A stretch of DNA of 64,000 nucleotides from positions 1,054,001 through 1,118,000 of the forward strand of contig JBLDXI010000001.1 in assembly GCA_047495785.1 (NCBI GenBank), read 5' to 3'. Numbering within the stretch: the stretch's first letter is position 1; each line of letters opens with the position of its first letter. The DNA is from Lepidodermella squamata (lineage: Eukaryota > Gastrotricha). The notes beneath the pieces are model-generated. The model searched no databases and was not told the DNA's origin. It saw nothing but the letters and a program-made list of their open reading frames with translations. This document shows, piece by piece, positions 1-12,800 of the stretch. Made by a program: the position numbers and the translations under genes.

Positions 1-477
1 CAAAATATTATCGACGCGCACATCTCGTCTGGTGGCCGTTAACCACCGCACACCTAGGCGACGCTTACTCCCCCCTGTTATACTCTGCTGCTGCTGCCAA
101 TAATAATAACAGTAATACCTAACTGCGCGATGAGTGCATTTCTATTGCGTTATACAACTGAGCACACAATGGACAGGTATACGATCTCGCTGCTCTTGTC
201 TTATCTTTCCTAGGCGCGCGCAAACACTCGCGCTCACTCGCTCACCTGCGCGCACCTCGACGCTGATTGGTCGGCCGCGCATCGCGCCAGCCAACGGCAG
301 CCCAGCCTGCCCGCTGCCGTCAATCATCCGTATACAGAGATATTAATAAGAACAATAACAATAACTTTCGCGCATACCACACTCAGCCCAGCGAGGCACG
401 AAAAATCTTCTTCATTTTCGCTCGATTCACATTTATTACTATCAAGTTTTCGGTAGTTGAACCTAAACCCACCGAAA
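1..477. other. 5' flank of the homeobox gene
   Basis: No coding region is supported here. The stretch holds short CTG and AAT trinucleotide runs and several GC-rich patches, then leads into the ATG at 478. It probably contains the promoter and 5' UTR of the downstream homeobox gene, but I see no TATA box or other site I can name with confidence. Confidence 0.35.
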
Positions 478-3400
478 ATGACCTCAGCCCTTACGATTGA
501 CAATCAGAGACGCGCGAATACGTTCTCGATCGCTAACATCCTCGGAATCGATACAACAACTGGCGTCGGATCGTCGGCTGGCAGTGCCGAGATAAACCAC
601 CGAAAACGAAAGATCGCTCCAGCTCATAGCGGCAGCTTCGATGACGACCAGCCGAACGCATTTCGCCGGCGGCACAGCAACGAAAAATCATCACCGGATA
701 GCAACAATCAGAACAGACGGCAGCAATCACTTCATGTCGATATCGAAGGCTCGAATGACGACTTTCCTAATGCAGGTACGTATTAGTTTTACTTCCGATT
801 AAGGTGCTTTGAATCCCTGACTAATGTGAATCATTTTCTCTTCGAGATTTGACCAGAAATTACGGTCCTTATTTTATATATTAGGAGTTCAAATAGGAGT
901 ACTAGTATTCAATTATAGTATTAAATTAGAAGTATCAGTATTAGTAGTTCAATAGAACATTTTGTCAAGGTTCAACTCAAGTTTATTTTGTCTTTTATTA
1001 TTCGGCTCAAATCAATCGACTTTCTGCGTTGATTTGAAATCGCAGCCCTTGTGTCCTGGGTGAAAATTCTAGTTAACCCGGGTGCGTTTCTTTAGACGCA
1101 GTCGGAAGATTGCATTCAAACGTTGATATCTCTCAATCTTCATCGTTTTAAAATTGAAAATTTCACGCCTTTCTATAGAAAAGTTTGCTTCATTTTACCT
1201 GTCAAGTTCGTTTCTTTTCGTTCAATTTTGGTACGCCGACGCATTTTTGCTATTGGCTCTCCCCTATTTTCACAAGGAATATCGATATAAAACCGGACTG
1301 GTTTTAGTCTTAGCTAATTTTAGCGTTAATCTTAATCGTTAGCGGTGGCTATAAGCAAATTTTCGCTTATATTTTTGGCGTGAATATTGCGCGCTTATGT
1401 TGCGCCTGCCTGTCAAATGCGCAGCGCTAGTGCGTCAAAAGGCGCGGCGGTGTGAGGTGCAATAAATTCAATCTAAGAAGCTCAATTATTAAACAATAAC
1501 AGAGACCCCTCGCTCTAGGCATAGGGTGCGATTGACGCAGTTTGCGAGTGATAATAAAACCAAAATTATTATCATATTAACGAGCCACGCGCTTAATCAT
1601 CACGCAGCACCGGTGTCTGCTGCTGCCGCAGTTAATTAATTCGAATATACTCCCTTGAATATTTTATCATTTCGAACGCGCGTTCGCCCGCGCATTTTTT
1701 GCGCCGAGGTGCGCAAAAATTTGGCGCGCGCGCGCGGAAATTGCTGTGCGATATTCGCACTTGGCCAAAGTTGAGCATTTCCGGCTGGCGGCGGCGTGTC
1801 GCGGCGCGCCTCGCTGCCGATCTGGCAATATTTGCTCGGTGTGATGCGGGTGTCGATGAACTCTCATCTCGCCATAATAATGTAATGTGCGATACCTATA
1901 AATAACACACCGGCGGCCGTCGGCTATTTAGAAGTAGCCCGGCGTGTCCATCATCATCGAGGCGCGCTTTTTGTCTCTTCGGCAGAGGAATTTCCCGAGA
2001 CACGGCGGCGCCAAATTTGCCCTTTTATTACAATGTAATTATCGCTATAATATGATAACAAGAGAGAGAGAAGGTAATACACCGAGTTTGCTTTGTAACA
2101 CAGACGGTGTATGGGCTAATAAATATAACTATAACAATAACATGGCCCCGTGTAGAGTGGGTATCACTCGTCATCCATTACCACCCGAGAGATTGGCGTA
2201 TTTGCGCGGCTAATAAGGCCTATCATCGCCGTGCCGTGTCGTTGTCGTTGTCGTCATGCGCAGGTATTTGATAGTCTAGTGCCAACTATTATTATTAATA
2301 TTAGTATTGATGTTGTTGGACAAGAAAGCGCGCGCATCTGATGCCGCCTCTTCGGCAGCTTCTTGACCCGCAATTTGGCCGCGATGCGATGGCCAATCGT
2401 CGCCGTGCTAATATATATATATACCTATTATAATACAACTCGCAACTAATAGCAAATGGCATTCTTCAAGTCGATTCTCAGCACCGGGCTAATGAGCTAT
2501 ATAGGATGGTATAACTAGTAACTAGACAACAAGTGGGCTATTTATCGACGATATGAAGAAAGAAGCAAATAAAAAATGAACCTAAAAAATTCCACCTTAA
2601 TTAATTTTTTAATTTTTTTTCAGAAACGCAACCTTTTATCGGCAATCATCACCATCATCACCCTGCCGCTTACTCACCGTCAGCTAGCGAGTCGGAAATC
2701 GATGTTCTGGTCGACGCCGATGATGAAGACGATAACTGCATGGTCGACGAAGATGGCAACATGTTGGACGATACGGATGACAACGGGCGATGCGCGACCG
2801 CCAACACATCAGGCGCATCGGGCAGTGGTCCGAACCACAAGCGCAAGCCGCGTGTTCTATTCTCGCAGAACCAAGTTTTTGAACTTGAACGCCGATTCAA
2901 GCAACAGAGATACCTATCAGCGCAAGAGCGCGATCAATTGGCGGCGAATCTTAACCTAACCCCGACTCAGGTGAAAATCTGGTTTCAAAACCGGAGGTAC
3001 AAATGCAAACGCCAGACGCAAGATCAGTCGTTCGAGCTGCTGAGAATCAGCCACGAGAAGGCGTTGAGGGACATTTGGCTTCACATGCATGAAACGGCTC
3101 AGATGAACCAAGCTGCGGCAGCTTCGAGTTTCCTGAACCCGGCAGCTTTGAGCATGTTAACTGGAAGTTTCCAAGCCCCTGTTGCGCCGCCCGTTTTGTT
3201 GCCACCCTCGCCGGCGCCGGCGCCAGTAGCCGCGAATCCGTTCGTCAACAACCCGGCTCTACTTGCCCTGCTAACATCGGCCGCGAATGCGAATCGAAAC
3301 CCGACCGCTGATGATTTGATGGCGAAGTTGTTGGCGCAGTTGAACCCCGGCGCCGCAGCGGCTTTCAACCCGCTCGCCGCGATGTTGGGCGCGACGCTGA

Positions 3401-3519
3401 CCCCGGCGTCATCGCTTCAAATCTCGCCGCCATCACCCTCGGCCGCAGCTTCGTCATCATCGCCTAAAGCATCGCCATCGTCATCACAACATCGCGCAAC
3501 CCCAACAACAACGAAATAA
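478..3519 (+). CDS. NK-2 class homeobox transcription factor, tinman/Nkx2-5-like
   Basis: Two exons, 478-775 and 2624-3519, join in frame to 397 aa. ATG 478 was chosen because the frame upstream begins only with TTG. Residues 16-22 (TFSIANI) resemble the TN repressor motif of NK-2 proteins. An acidic stretch (about 128-150), preceded by a short His run, leads to the homeodomain at about 171-230. Its third helix reads [14 protein letters not shown], with the Tyr at homeodomain position 54 that is diagnostic of NK-2. The following QDQSFEL resembles the QDQTLEL tail of Nkx2-5/tinman. The rest is Ala/Pro/Ser-rich and probably regulatory. Expected role: nuclear DNA binding at CAAGTG-type sites in mesoderm, pharynx or heart-type programmes (family knowledge). 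Which NK-2 subgroup it belongs to is less certain than the class. Confidence 0.93.
776..2623 (+). other. Large first intron of the homeobox gene
   Basis: Donor GTACGT at 776 and acceptor TTTTTTTTCAG ending at 2623 define a 1,848-bp intron, far longer than the roughly 50-60 bp introns typical of this window. It is unusually rich in GCGC-containing patches (for example 1680-1830) and has no supported gene. Its size beside a developmental regulator makes it a candidate enhancer-bearing intron. That function is inference. Confidence 0.6.
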
Positions 3520-4343
3520 TTGGGGCGTAAAAAAATTCGCAAAATTGAAGAATAATCAAATCTCACGAGTCGCAATTTTAAAAGTGATCATTTTTGTATA
3601 AAACATATTGAATTTTTTTGTTTCTCTTCGACTTCTCCTCCGCGTAGAACTACACCTGTTTCGGTTTTTTCTCATCCATCCGCCCTGAGAGATATTGACA
3701 ATAATGTGTGCAAAACTCGCAACGCGCAAGTCGCTGTTGTTTTTTGTAAAAAAATAATAACATTTATATTATGACCTAATTATTGCTGAATACGTTTATT
3801 CTTATTATTCGATGGAAATCTCCGCAAGGGTCTCAGAAAAATTGTATATTAATGTGATTGCTGGGCAACCTTTTATTATAACACCTTGAATTTTATCGAT
3901 TAACGATGAGATTAATCGGGCTTATTATCTGATTGACTTTGTAAAAAATTCCTCCTCACCTGGCGAAAACTCGCAACGAATACATACAAGGATGAATGAC
4001 GATATTAATGTTATATATAATGTTATTTAATTTTAAAGGCATAGCAATGATTTTTGTTTCGAGTGTGCAATAAAGACACAGAATGCTAAACAATGTTTCG
4101 GGTTGTTTATAATATAATATAAAAATGATCTCATTTTACAGGTCACTCGAGAGGGTAAATACGGAGCCTGCCAAAGCAGCCAGAAATTACGTCATCTTAT
4201 ACCTTTATTTACCTATTAGCATGCTGAACGCACGAATTATTACCGCGAGGTGTGACTCGGAGTCACGCCTCGATTCCATAAGCAAAAAATGATCTCATAT
4301 ATTACATCATTTCAGCAGGGCTGTAATTCATCATTTATTCGCT
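3520..4343 (+). other. 3' UTR and intergenic stretch, with AATAAA at 4069-4074
   Basis: The sequence after the homeobox stop is AT-rich and non-coding. A canonical AATAAA lies at 4069-4074, about 550 nt past the stop, and could end the homeobox transcript. I see no gene between it and the metallopeptidase start. Confidence 0.4.
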
Positions 4344-6702
4344 ATGAGGAACCGCGCGTTTTTGTTCGCTTTTATTTTCGCGACCATCGCTGGGCGATGT
4401 TTGAGCTTAATCAATGTTCAATTGGACGATTTACCTGGCTCTGAGAGTGGGTTCGCGGTAGAAAATGATGATGAAACTGATGACTCATCACGAGAGGACG
4501 ATGACATGGCTGATATCAGTAATGCCACCCTAGCGAACTTAACCTTCGATCACGACCCAGCTTCCATGCCTCCTAAAAGCAAACCTCCACCAACAAGTAA
4601 CAAAAATTGATTATAAACTGAATTTTTTATTCATTATAATTTAGCGAGGTCAAGGTTCAGCCTTACTAGGCTAATGAGGCCAAGCCAGGTGTTCACAGAG
4701 TTGTCGCAAATGGAGGAGGACTTAGTTGAAAGCTCGGCCCTCGACATTGGAGATGGCCGTCGTCTCGTGAGATACGCCCATCGTTTCGCTGGCCTCGACG
4801 TATGGGACTCGTCTACGTCGCTGATGGTCGATAACGTTCATTTCGGCGGGTTCCTGCGCACGGCTGGCAACAACCTGAAGCTACGGCTCAATCTATCGCG
4901 CAAAAATACCGGCCGCATGAACGCGCGAAGTTTGATCATTCCAAAGGACGAAAGTGCTTGTATTAAGCTGGCTCAAAGTCAAACTGGCTTCAAAGTCAAC
5001 GACGTTACGTCGGAGCGATTTATTTACGAGCTGAACTCAACTGTAACTATAGCCGATCTATTCGACCTTCGCGGGCCTGGCTTCGACGCAAATGGGACCC
5101 CGAACCAGTTATATTGCCTCTACGACGCTTTGGGAAGATCTGTCATCAAAACCTGGAAAGGTATCGCCCATTTCTACGGCGATGGTGGTAATGTGAAGAT
5201 CGGGAAATTCCGCTACGGTGTCGACCGGGAGAAGTTACCCGCGACCCAATTACCAAGTGGAAATGGCGGTAAGGTGAGGCAGAACGGGACGTGTCGCATG
5301 ACGACGGCTAACGGCTACGTCACCGTGTGGGACTTGCACCAGTCGACGAATCGTGTGAGACCTGGTTCCGGTTCACCGGTTTCGTACGATTGTAAAAAAG
5401 GCGTTTCGGACTCGATAAACGGCGGTTATGGTCCATCGCACGACTGCTTTTTCTATGCTAGTAAGACTGTTCAGATGCTTATGGACCCTGAATGGGGAGG
5501 TGCGACTCGAATCGAAGAAGTCAGCCCAGTTAAATCGATCACTGTCGGAGTTCATTACGGATCGAAATACGACAATGCGGTCTGATTTGCCACCTTAATT
5601 TTTTATCTGAAAAATCTCATTTTTTATTACAGTTTTGGGACGGCTATGGCCTTCACATGGGGGATGGAAACACCCTTTTCTACTCATCTTGCAGCTGTTA
5701 TGATGGTAAAAAGTTTGCTCTAAACCCAAATCCTCCTTAATTATTAAATTTCAGTAATGGCTCATGAGATTGGTCACGCTGTTACAGCAGCAACGTCACG
5801 ACTGATTTACCAGGGCGATGCAGGGTGTTTAAACGAGGCATTTTCCGATATGACTGGGGAAGCGCTTAAAACTTATTTGAAAATTAAAAACGATTGGAAA
5901 ATCGCGAGCAGCTGCCTAAAAACAGTAATTTGTTGTAAAATCCAGAGATTTTTTCGAACCTTTTGCTGATTTTCAGAGACAATTTTTGAGAAACCTTGCA
6001 GAGCCAATGACTATGGATCAATACAAACCGCCAATGGAGCCGCATTCTTGCAGTCCAATTTTCAACCACGCTTTTTATAAACTTGCAACTTCGAAAGGCT
6101 GGGATGTTAAAAAGGCGTACCGAGCCTTCGCCTTTGCCAACCGAATGTATTGGACGGCTGAGACTAGCATGACATCAGCGGCTTGCGACGTGGTCAACGT
6201 TGTCGATCAGTTGAAGCTAGGCGATCCTCGCGATGTCATAGCCGCGTTTTCAGTTGTGAAAATCAACGTTACCGGGTGCATTGCTAACGCTTCACAGCCG
6301 AACGCTGTGGCTGGTGATAGCGTGGCGGAGTTGAAAAACTGCGAGGCAATCACTTCATTGACAGCGAAAACTGGCGAGGCGATTCATTTCAAGATAAAAC
6401 TCCCGGTTGATGCGACTAAGCAGTACGTTACGGTGAAAGGTACAACTGGCGACGCGGACTTGTACATCAATATTGGCCAAAAAGCAACTGAGGCAAGTTT
6501 AAACGAAAAAATCATGTTGGGAAACAAGAATAAACGTTGTTGCTTTCTATAGACCAAGTGGAGATGGAGGCCATATTGGGATGGCAGCAATGAGTTTGTG
6601 AATGAAGACTTGGAACCTGGCACGGCTGGGATGTACTACTACATTATGCTGATGGCAACGAGTACATTCAGCGATGTTGAACTTTACGCCTGCTACTATT
6701 AA
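4344..6702 (+). CDS. M4 family (thermolysin-like) zinc metallopeptidase with C-terminal PPC-like domain
   Basis: Six exons (4344-4596, 4645-5579, 5633-5705, 5755-5924, 5977-6492, 6553-6702) join to 698 aa. There is an N-terminal signal peptide (FLFAFIFATIAGRCLS), an acidic Asp/Glu-rich linker, a propeptide-like region, and the catalytic domain. HEIGH supplies zinc ligands H424 and H428 with E425 as general base. NEAFSD supplies E448, exactly 20 residues after the second His as in thermolysin. H500 in EPHSCSP fits the catalytic His position. The last ~100 residues, with DADLYI, resemble the bacterial PPC (pre-peptidase C-terminal) domain. Predicted secreted endopeptidase. M4 enzymes are mainly bacterial and fungal, so horizontal acquisition is plausible, but five introns argue against contamination. 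The exon 5/6 intron (6493-6552) appears to use a GC donor, AG|GCAAGT. An AATAAA follows the stop at about 6775. Confidence 0.88.
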
Positions 6703-7329
6703 ATTCAAAGAAATCTGTCGATGATTTTAATTTGAAATCCGGTGCTTCCTTCTGATTGCAAAGTTAATTGATAATAAATTATTTAATACAGCTATCAAAT
6801 AGCTATGTCGGCCACAATAGGAAGCATAGTGACGCTAAAATTGGTAAATGGGGACAGTATTTAGGCGAAACCTGAGCCGTTTAGCCACAAAAAATATTAG
6901 TTTCTATGTTATTTTTCCGAGACGCAATTTCGATAGCGTTATTATGAATCCTGGAAAATCCTGGAGAGACACTTGCTCTCCGTTCTCATGCTAAATAATT
7001 TCCAAGCTTTTTCATAATTCTTCACCTTTTTTAAGACCTAAAATCTTTACAACTTCCCTTTCAAAACGTTAGAATCGGAAGTTTTTGTAAACTAAAAGCA
7101 GGTTTAAACCTCGAAGAAGCCGTTGTTTTATTTAAATAAATATTCAGGAATCACGCCGATTTTGCGTGTGCTGGAAACAGTTTGGAATCGGTCTGAAGCA
7201 AAATCGATGCCCAATCGATAACATTATTTGGGACCTCATCTCGGAGGCTGTTTATTGTCTTCGAACACCTCTCACAGTCGGATTTTTATGTTAGGAAATA
7301 TCGTTCAACATATTCATGGGAAAAAAACA
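6703..7329. other. Intergenic stretch
   Basis: AT-rich non-coding sequence between the metallopeptidase and the tRNA gene. Apart from the presumed 3' UTR and poly(A) signal near 6775 I see nothing here. Confidence 0.4.
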
Positions 7330-7401
7330 AGGCCCAGGCGGGAATTGAACCCGCGATCTTCTGTTTACGAGACAGACGCTCTACCACTAAGCTACTGAGC
7401 C
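7330..7401 (-). tRNA. tRNA-Thr (anticodon CGT)
   Basis: On the minus strand the sequence folds as a full cloverleaf. The 7-bp acceptor stem GGCTCAG/CTGGGCC has one G-U pair. The D arm contains the A box GCTTAGTGGTAGAGC. The anticodon stem TCTGT/ACAGA has loop CTCGTAA, giving anticodon CGT, which reads ACG (Thr). The T stem is GCGGG/CCCGC with T loop TTCAATT. There is no intron. An oligo-T run in the RNA sense follows the acceptor end and would serve as a Pol III terminator. Confidence 0.95.
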
Positions 7402-9890
7402 TGATACGGTATCACAATATTTCAAAAAATTGTAAAATTAGCTGGAACCAAATTCTGGATCCCTGCGTCCTGGCAAATTCGAACAGTCATTGGATATGTT
7501 TCGTCTATTTTTAGATCGTGGATAATCTTGATGCATGAAGGCCTGGCATCATTCGATATCATCGAGCAACAGCCGTTTACCTAGTTATTTTTAGATCGAT
7601 TAAGCGTTATTTAACACGCTAATGCAGCCCGCCTACCCATGCCGGTATTTAAACGTCCGTGAAGCGTTCCGCTAGACCGCACACGGCTCTAGCGATTTAG
7701 CGCGCAAAATTTTTCGATGTATCCTACAGCGATGTCTTCTGTTTGATCGACGCGCAAATGAAGGCGCGCGAGCTCGTGATAACGCGCAGTGCGCACAAAT
7801 GTTTACGCGTGTGGCGCGCGCGCGCTAATATAGCAGCGGGCGCATCGCGCGTACGTAATACTAACCCACATTAAGGAGGAGGCGCTGCGATATATATATA
7901 TTTTGAAGAGCGCAAATCGGCGCAAATGTGGCCGTGCAGCAATCGAGATGCGGTTACATGCTATATCCATCTTCGCGCGATTTTCTGTAACGGCCTACTC
8001 AGTGTTAAACTATGCCAACCTCACTCGCATCCTATGTAATACCAGGTTGCCGCGTGTAACCATTTGGAGTAGTAGTAATAACGCCACTAATATCGGCCAA
8101 ATAGCGCGGTATTTCCCCAGAATGGACAACATCGTATCTGTGCAATGTTCAGTGTACCAACTTCTATGCGCTGTGTAAATTTTTCACTTGTTTGCGTATT
8201 TTCCCACCTTTCAGACTTGGGAGGCGTCTAGGACTAATAACCCATACATTTTTTCATCGCGAGTCTCGCATTTAAATGGTTTCAATAGACATTCGCTAAT
8301 TTTAATGCTATCTGTTCAATGATGGCCGTCTATTTACGTAACCACGTCTTTCATCTGGATCAGTTTTCTGCAGGTCCAAAATACACCTTCAAGGTAATAA
8401 AATGCTTTTCACTTGAGAAAATTGCAAAACACAAAATGTGTTAGGCTAAATTTACCTATGGGTTTTCCGTGATTTTTTTCGCTCAATATTATTCTTTGAT
8501 CTTTCAATTTTCTCGCCAATATTAAAGGAATGGTTCTTATTTTCTCAGCAGACGATTAACGATAACGTCATTTGTTGACTATATTCATGCTGAGCGCTAG
8601 TTCAAAATAATGTTTCTTAAATTTGTTAGAATCGATCATTTCCTGTTCATTCGATGTCCAATGACCATCGGTAATTTTATTGGCGTCTGAAGCGTATAAC
8701 CCTACATAACAAGACATCATGATTCGAAAATAGCGTACTTTTATAGGCGAATTTCGTCTATAACCGGCTATAGTTATGATGTATCGGGAATGTAATAAAT
8801 CGGCGTGAAATGCATCGCGCGCGATAAATTTTAAAATAGCCGAACAATGCTGGTAGTGTAGTGGTGGGAGAGCGGTAGTGGATTAGCCGCGCGCGCTTCC
8901 CGCCAGGCGCGTCTGGCTTTGACAGCCGCGCGACAGTTGTGGCTAGTCAGTCAGTATTAGTTTTTTCTCTCCCAGCGATAAATAACGATAAAGACATGGG
9001 ACATTCGATGCGCATTTACTCGCTCAGCATCGTCATCGATGAATCGCGTCCATTTATACGCGCTATGCTATCGCTTAATAAAATGACAGCGGTTGGTAAA
9101 AATACTACCACTACTACTAGTAGTAGCTGTTATAATAATAATAATAGCAGTAATAATGCAGAGCAAGCGCGTTTTGTTGTTTCTTTTGCTCACATAGATA
9201 GCGCGAGTACCAGTAGCAGCAGCAGCAGGCCGCGTTTTTGCTCAGCGTAGCGCGAAAGCCGAATATATAAGCGAATGCGCGTGCGCGCTATTCGATCGGT
9301 TTTCGCGCGCGCGCACAAATAATGCGCGCCGATGATGATATATCACATGCGCACAAAAATAGTTAATAATAATAATAATGGCTAAGAGAACGCTGAAAAA
9401 CGCACGCTACTTTTTCTTATTATTTTACTATACGTAGCCAGGCTATACAGTCATCGCAAATGTACTATCATTATTACTACGATTCTGGAGGAGCCTCTCG
9501 GCTGCTGTTGCTCGCGCCCTAAAAATTGGTCGATATTTTGACGGCACCAAACAAAATAATAATAATGACAAGGGCTGTGCGTTATCCGCTGTCCATTAGG
9601 TTGACCTGCTTCGAATATTTATCGAAATACGCTTCTATATATAAATTCATTGCGGCGCCGATGGAAATTTCGCCCGGCAGCGCTGTATATAAACTATATC
9701 AAATTATTACTACCATTATTCATACTAAACATAAATATAATATAAATTGACGGGCATTTTTGTAGGGACCGTCGTTGTTTCATTATTAGAAAAACCGCTA
9801 GAAACAAACAAAAACGCACCAAAGTGCGCAGAATTATCTGTTGTTATATTCCGGATTGACCTAAAAAAATCTCCGCTTTTCATCTTCTAG
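7402..9890. other. Long non-coding stretch upstream of the nicotinic receptor gene
   Basis: About 2.5 kb without a supportable gene. It alternates ordinary AT-rich DNA with GCGC-rich blocks (7740-7860, 8870-8940, 9280-9340) and trinucleotide runs (ACT/AGT and AAT, 9100-9160; AGC, 9210-9230; AAT, 9365-9380). Short open frames here have low-complexity translations. It probably includes the promoter and 5' UTR of the receptor gene at 9891. Confidence 0.45.
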
Positions 9891-12800
9891 ATGTTGCTAC
9901 CTTTTTGTAAAAAATTAAAATTGCTAAGTAATTATCTCAGTTTAAATGGCCTCGTATTACTCGTTGTCTACAACTGCTTATTGCCGTCGCTAACGTCGGC
10001 TAATTATCATTCTAAAAAGCTGTACGATGATTTGCTCAAAAGCGGACGCTACAACAAGCTCATTAGGCCAGTTGGCAACAATTCGGACCGTTTAACAGTC
10101 AAACTCGGCCTTAAATTGTCTCAACTCATCGATGTCGTAAGTTCAACATTTCAAAATCAGAAAACTGACCACCGCTTTGACCATATGTTATTTTCAGGAC
10201 GAGAAAAATCAAATCATGACCACAAACGTGTGGCTGCGCCACGTAAGTTTTAGTCGAACTATATCCTAATTTTTCCAAAATTTTAGACAATTTATTACGA
10301 CAAATCCGAAAAATTGTTCACAAATTTAACTAGGTGTGGGATGACTACAAATTAGTTTGGAACCCGAGGCATTACGGTGGTGTGAAAGAACTTTACGTAC
10401 CTGGTAAGTTCCGGCCAAATTTCAATCACGTGATCACATTTAGCCCGTCTGTCCTTCTTAAAAAGCTGAAGACATTTGGCTGCCGGACATAGGTAAATAA
10501 ACATTCATTTTCGGCCGTGATCCTTAGTTGAATAATTTATGCATTCAATCGATGGCCAGTTTTATACAATAAGTAAGTGAATGAGTCAATTCCGCAAGAA
10601 ACCACAGGATCGAACGAAAACGCTAAAATTTGGTTTTTATTCGTTGTATTTTGTATATTTAATTGTCGTAAAATTGTTTGTGTATTATTATGTTTCGCTT
10701 TGCTGCTTTTAATATGGGTTCAATTATACCGGTTGATTATAGGAATGGCGGGATCTTAGCCTTCAATGGAATCCTGAAGAATACGGCGGTCTGACCGCTT
10801 TTTTATTGCCTAGCGAAGATATATGGCGCCCTGATATAGGTAATTGATAACAGAAAATAACCAGAAAAATTCAAAAGCTTAACAATTCGATTTTTTGAAG
10901 TTCTTTATAACAAGTAAGCAAGGAATGGTCATTGAAATTAAACTAACTGATTGAGTGGGGTGGTATTTTCTACTAACGAACTCGGGCCTGAGACTAATTT
11001 TAAAAGGGTTGAATTTGCATATAATAACGATTTTGCATGCAGCTTCGAATCCTTGAATGTTCTATTAGCTTCCGAGACGTCTATCAATGAATTACGTAGT
11101 CTAGTCACAACGCCTTTTTCGAAAATACATACCTGCACTCTTTTATGTTCAATCTCACCACATTCATCGCTCTAGTCTTTGTAGTTTAGATCACTTCGTA
11201 GCTTCAGCACGTTTTTTTTCATAGAATTTTAAAACATTTATTTTTCAGAAAATAATTACCAGGTTCTAGATTTATTACTTTCTGCGTCATTGACAGAGGA
11301 AGGCGGTCAAGTATCATCTTAAAAAATCTCAAAGTCTGCCTTAAAGTGTTAAAAATTCTAACTGAGGGAAAGAAAGCGGAGTAGGAATGTTATCGAAAGG
11401 AGCCGTAATTTTCCTTTTGGAGTTACCGATGGTTGTTGACTTGAAATTTCCAAATCTCAAATGTTGAAAGAGGCGTCATCATCATAAAATTTTGAAAAAA
11501 TGTATCGTCTCGTTTTTCCTACACAAAATGAATGAATTATTCTCAATTTTTTACCTTTAGAATGTGATTGTTTTACCGAACTCTTCTATATTCCTTCCCT
11601 TTGAAGATTCGTTATACCGCCTGAATGATTCAGGTTTCTTGGTTACGAAAACATTTTTACCCTTCAGTGAATGCTCAATTTTTATCCTGAATTTTTGGGG
11701 GACCATACCTGGGATTTAAGGTCAAATATAACCGCGAATGCTTCCTATGTTGTCACCTATGTTGGAATGGTTTACCCTTTTTCGTTGTAACATTATGCTT
11801 GGTTTCCCGCATGTTCAAATTTGAGTTGCCGCATGTTTATTTTTTTTGCGATTTGAAACATTTCGTTCGAGCGTGTTTTTCCTATTGTTCGTACCACTCA
11901 ATTTTAACCTCCGTGTTTTTTTTCTTTTTTTCATCACCACCTGCAACCTGTAGTGCCGACGGCAATTATGAAGTGACGCTGATGACGAAGGCGACATTGT
12001 ACCCGAATGGCACTGTCGTTTGGGAACCGCCAGCCATCTACAAGAGTTCGTGTACCATCGATGTCGAGTACTTTCCGTTCGGTTAGAGGCTTGATTATTA
12101 GGTTGAGGTGGATTTTTCTAAATTTCTTTTCATCCGATTTTAAAGACGAGCAAACTTGTGAGATGAAATTCGGGTCGTGGACATACGATGGCTTTCAAGT
12201 TGACCTGAAACACATGTCACAACGCGACAATGTCGAGAAGGAAGAGGCTCACGTTAAAATTCCTGCAGCTATCGACTTGTCGTCATTTTACGAGAGGTAG
12301 CGCGATAAATTCATTTTAGGTTAATTTCATTATTAATCATTCTGCTGCTTTGCCGCTAAGTGTCGAGTGGGATTTGTTGGATGTGCCAGCAGAGCGGAAT
12401 GAGAAGCACTACCCTTGCTGCCCAGAGCCGTATCCTGATATTACTTTCAAAATCTTCCTACGCAGGAAGACGCTTTTCTACACTGTCAACTTGATAATTC
12501 CATGTGTTGCGATGTAAGTCGGAATAACAAGGCTTCCATTGATAGCCAATCTCGCGAACTCATTTTCCACCGTGGAAAATGGGTTTCACGAGGTTGGACG
12601 TGCTTTGGAAGTCCTTGATCGGATCGGCGTTGAGACGGATTTTGACGCGTTTGTATTTTGCCTCCAGCTCGTTCCTGACAGTTCTTGTGTTCTACCTGCC
12701 ATCTGACTCTGGGGAGAAAATTACTCTCTGCATTTCAATTCTGCTTTCTTTAACTGGTTAGTAAAAGAGAGTTTCCTGAAGACCGCACAGGTCGATGGGA

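Noticed and set aside
4344-6702. Bacterial contamination as the source of the M4 protease
   Set aside because: Five spliceosomal introns and flanking animal genes show that it is part of the host chromosome.
7903-8178. A 91-codon open frame upstream of the nicotinic receptor
   Set aside because: No domain, no conserved splice structure and unremarkable composition. It lies in non-coding DNA with simple repeats.
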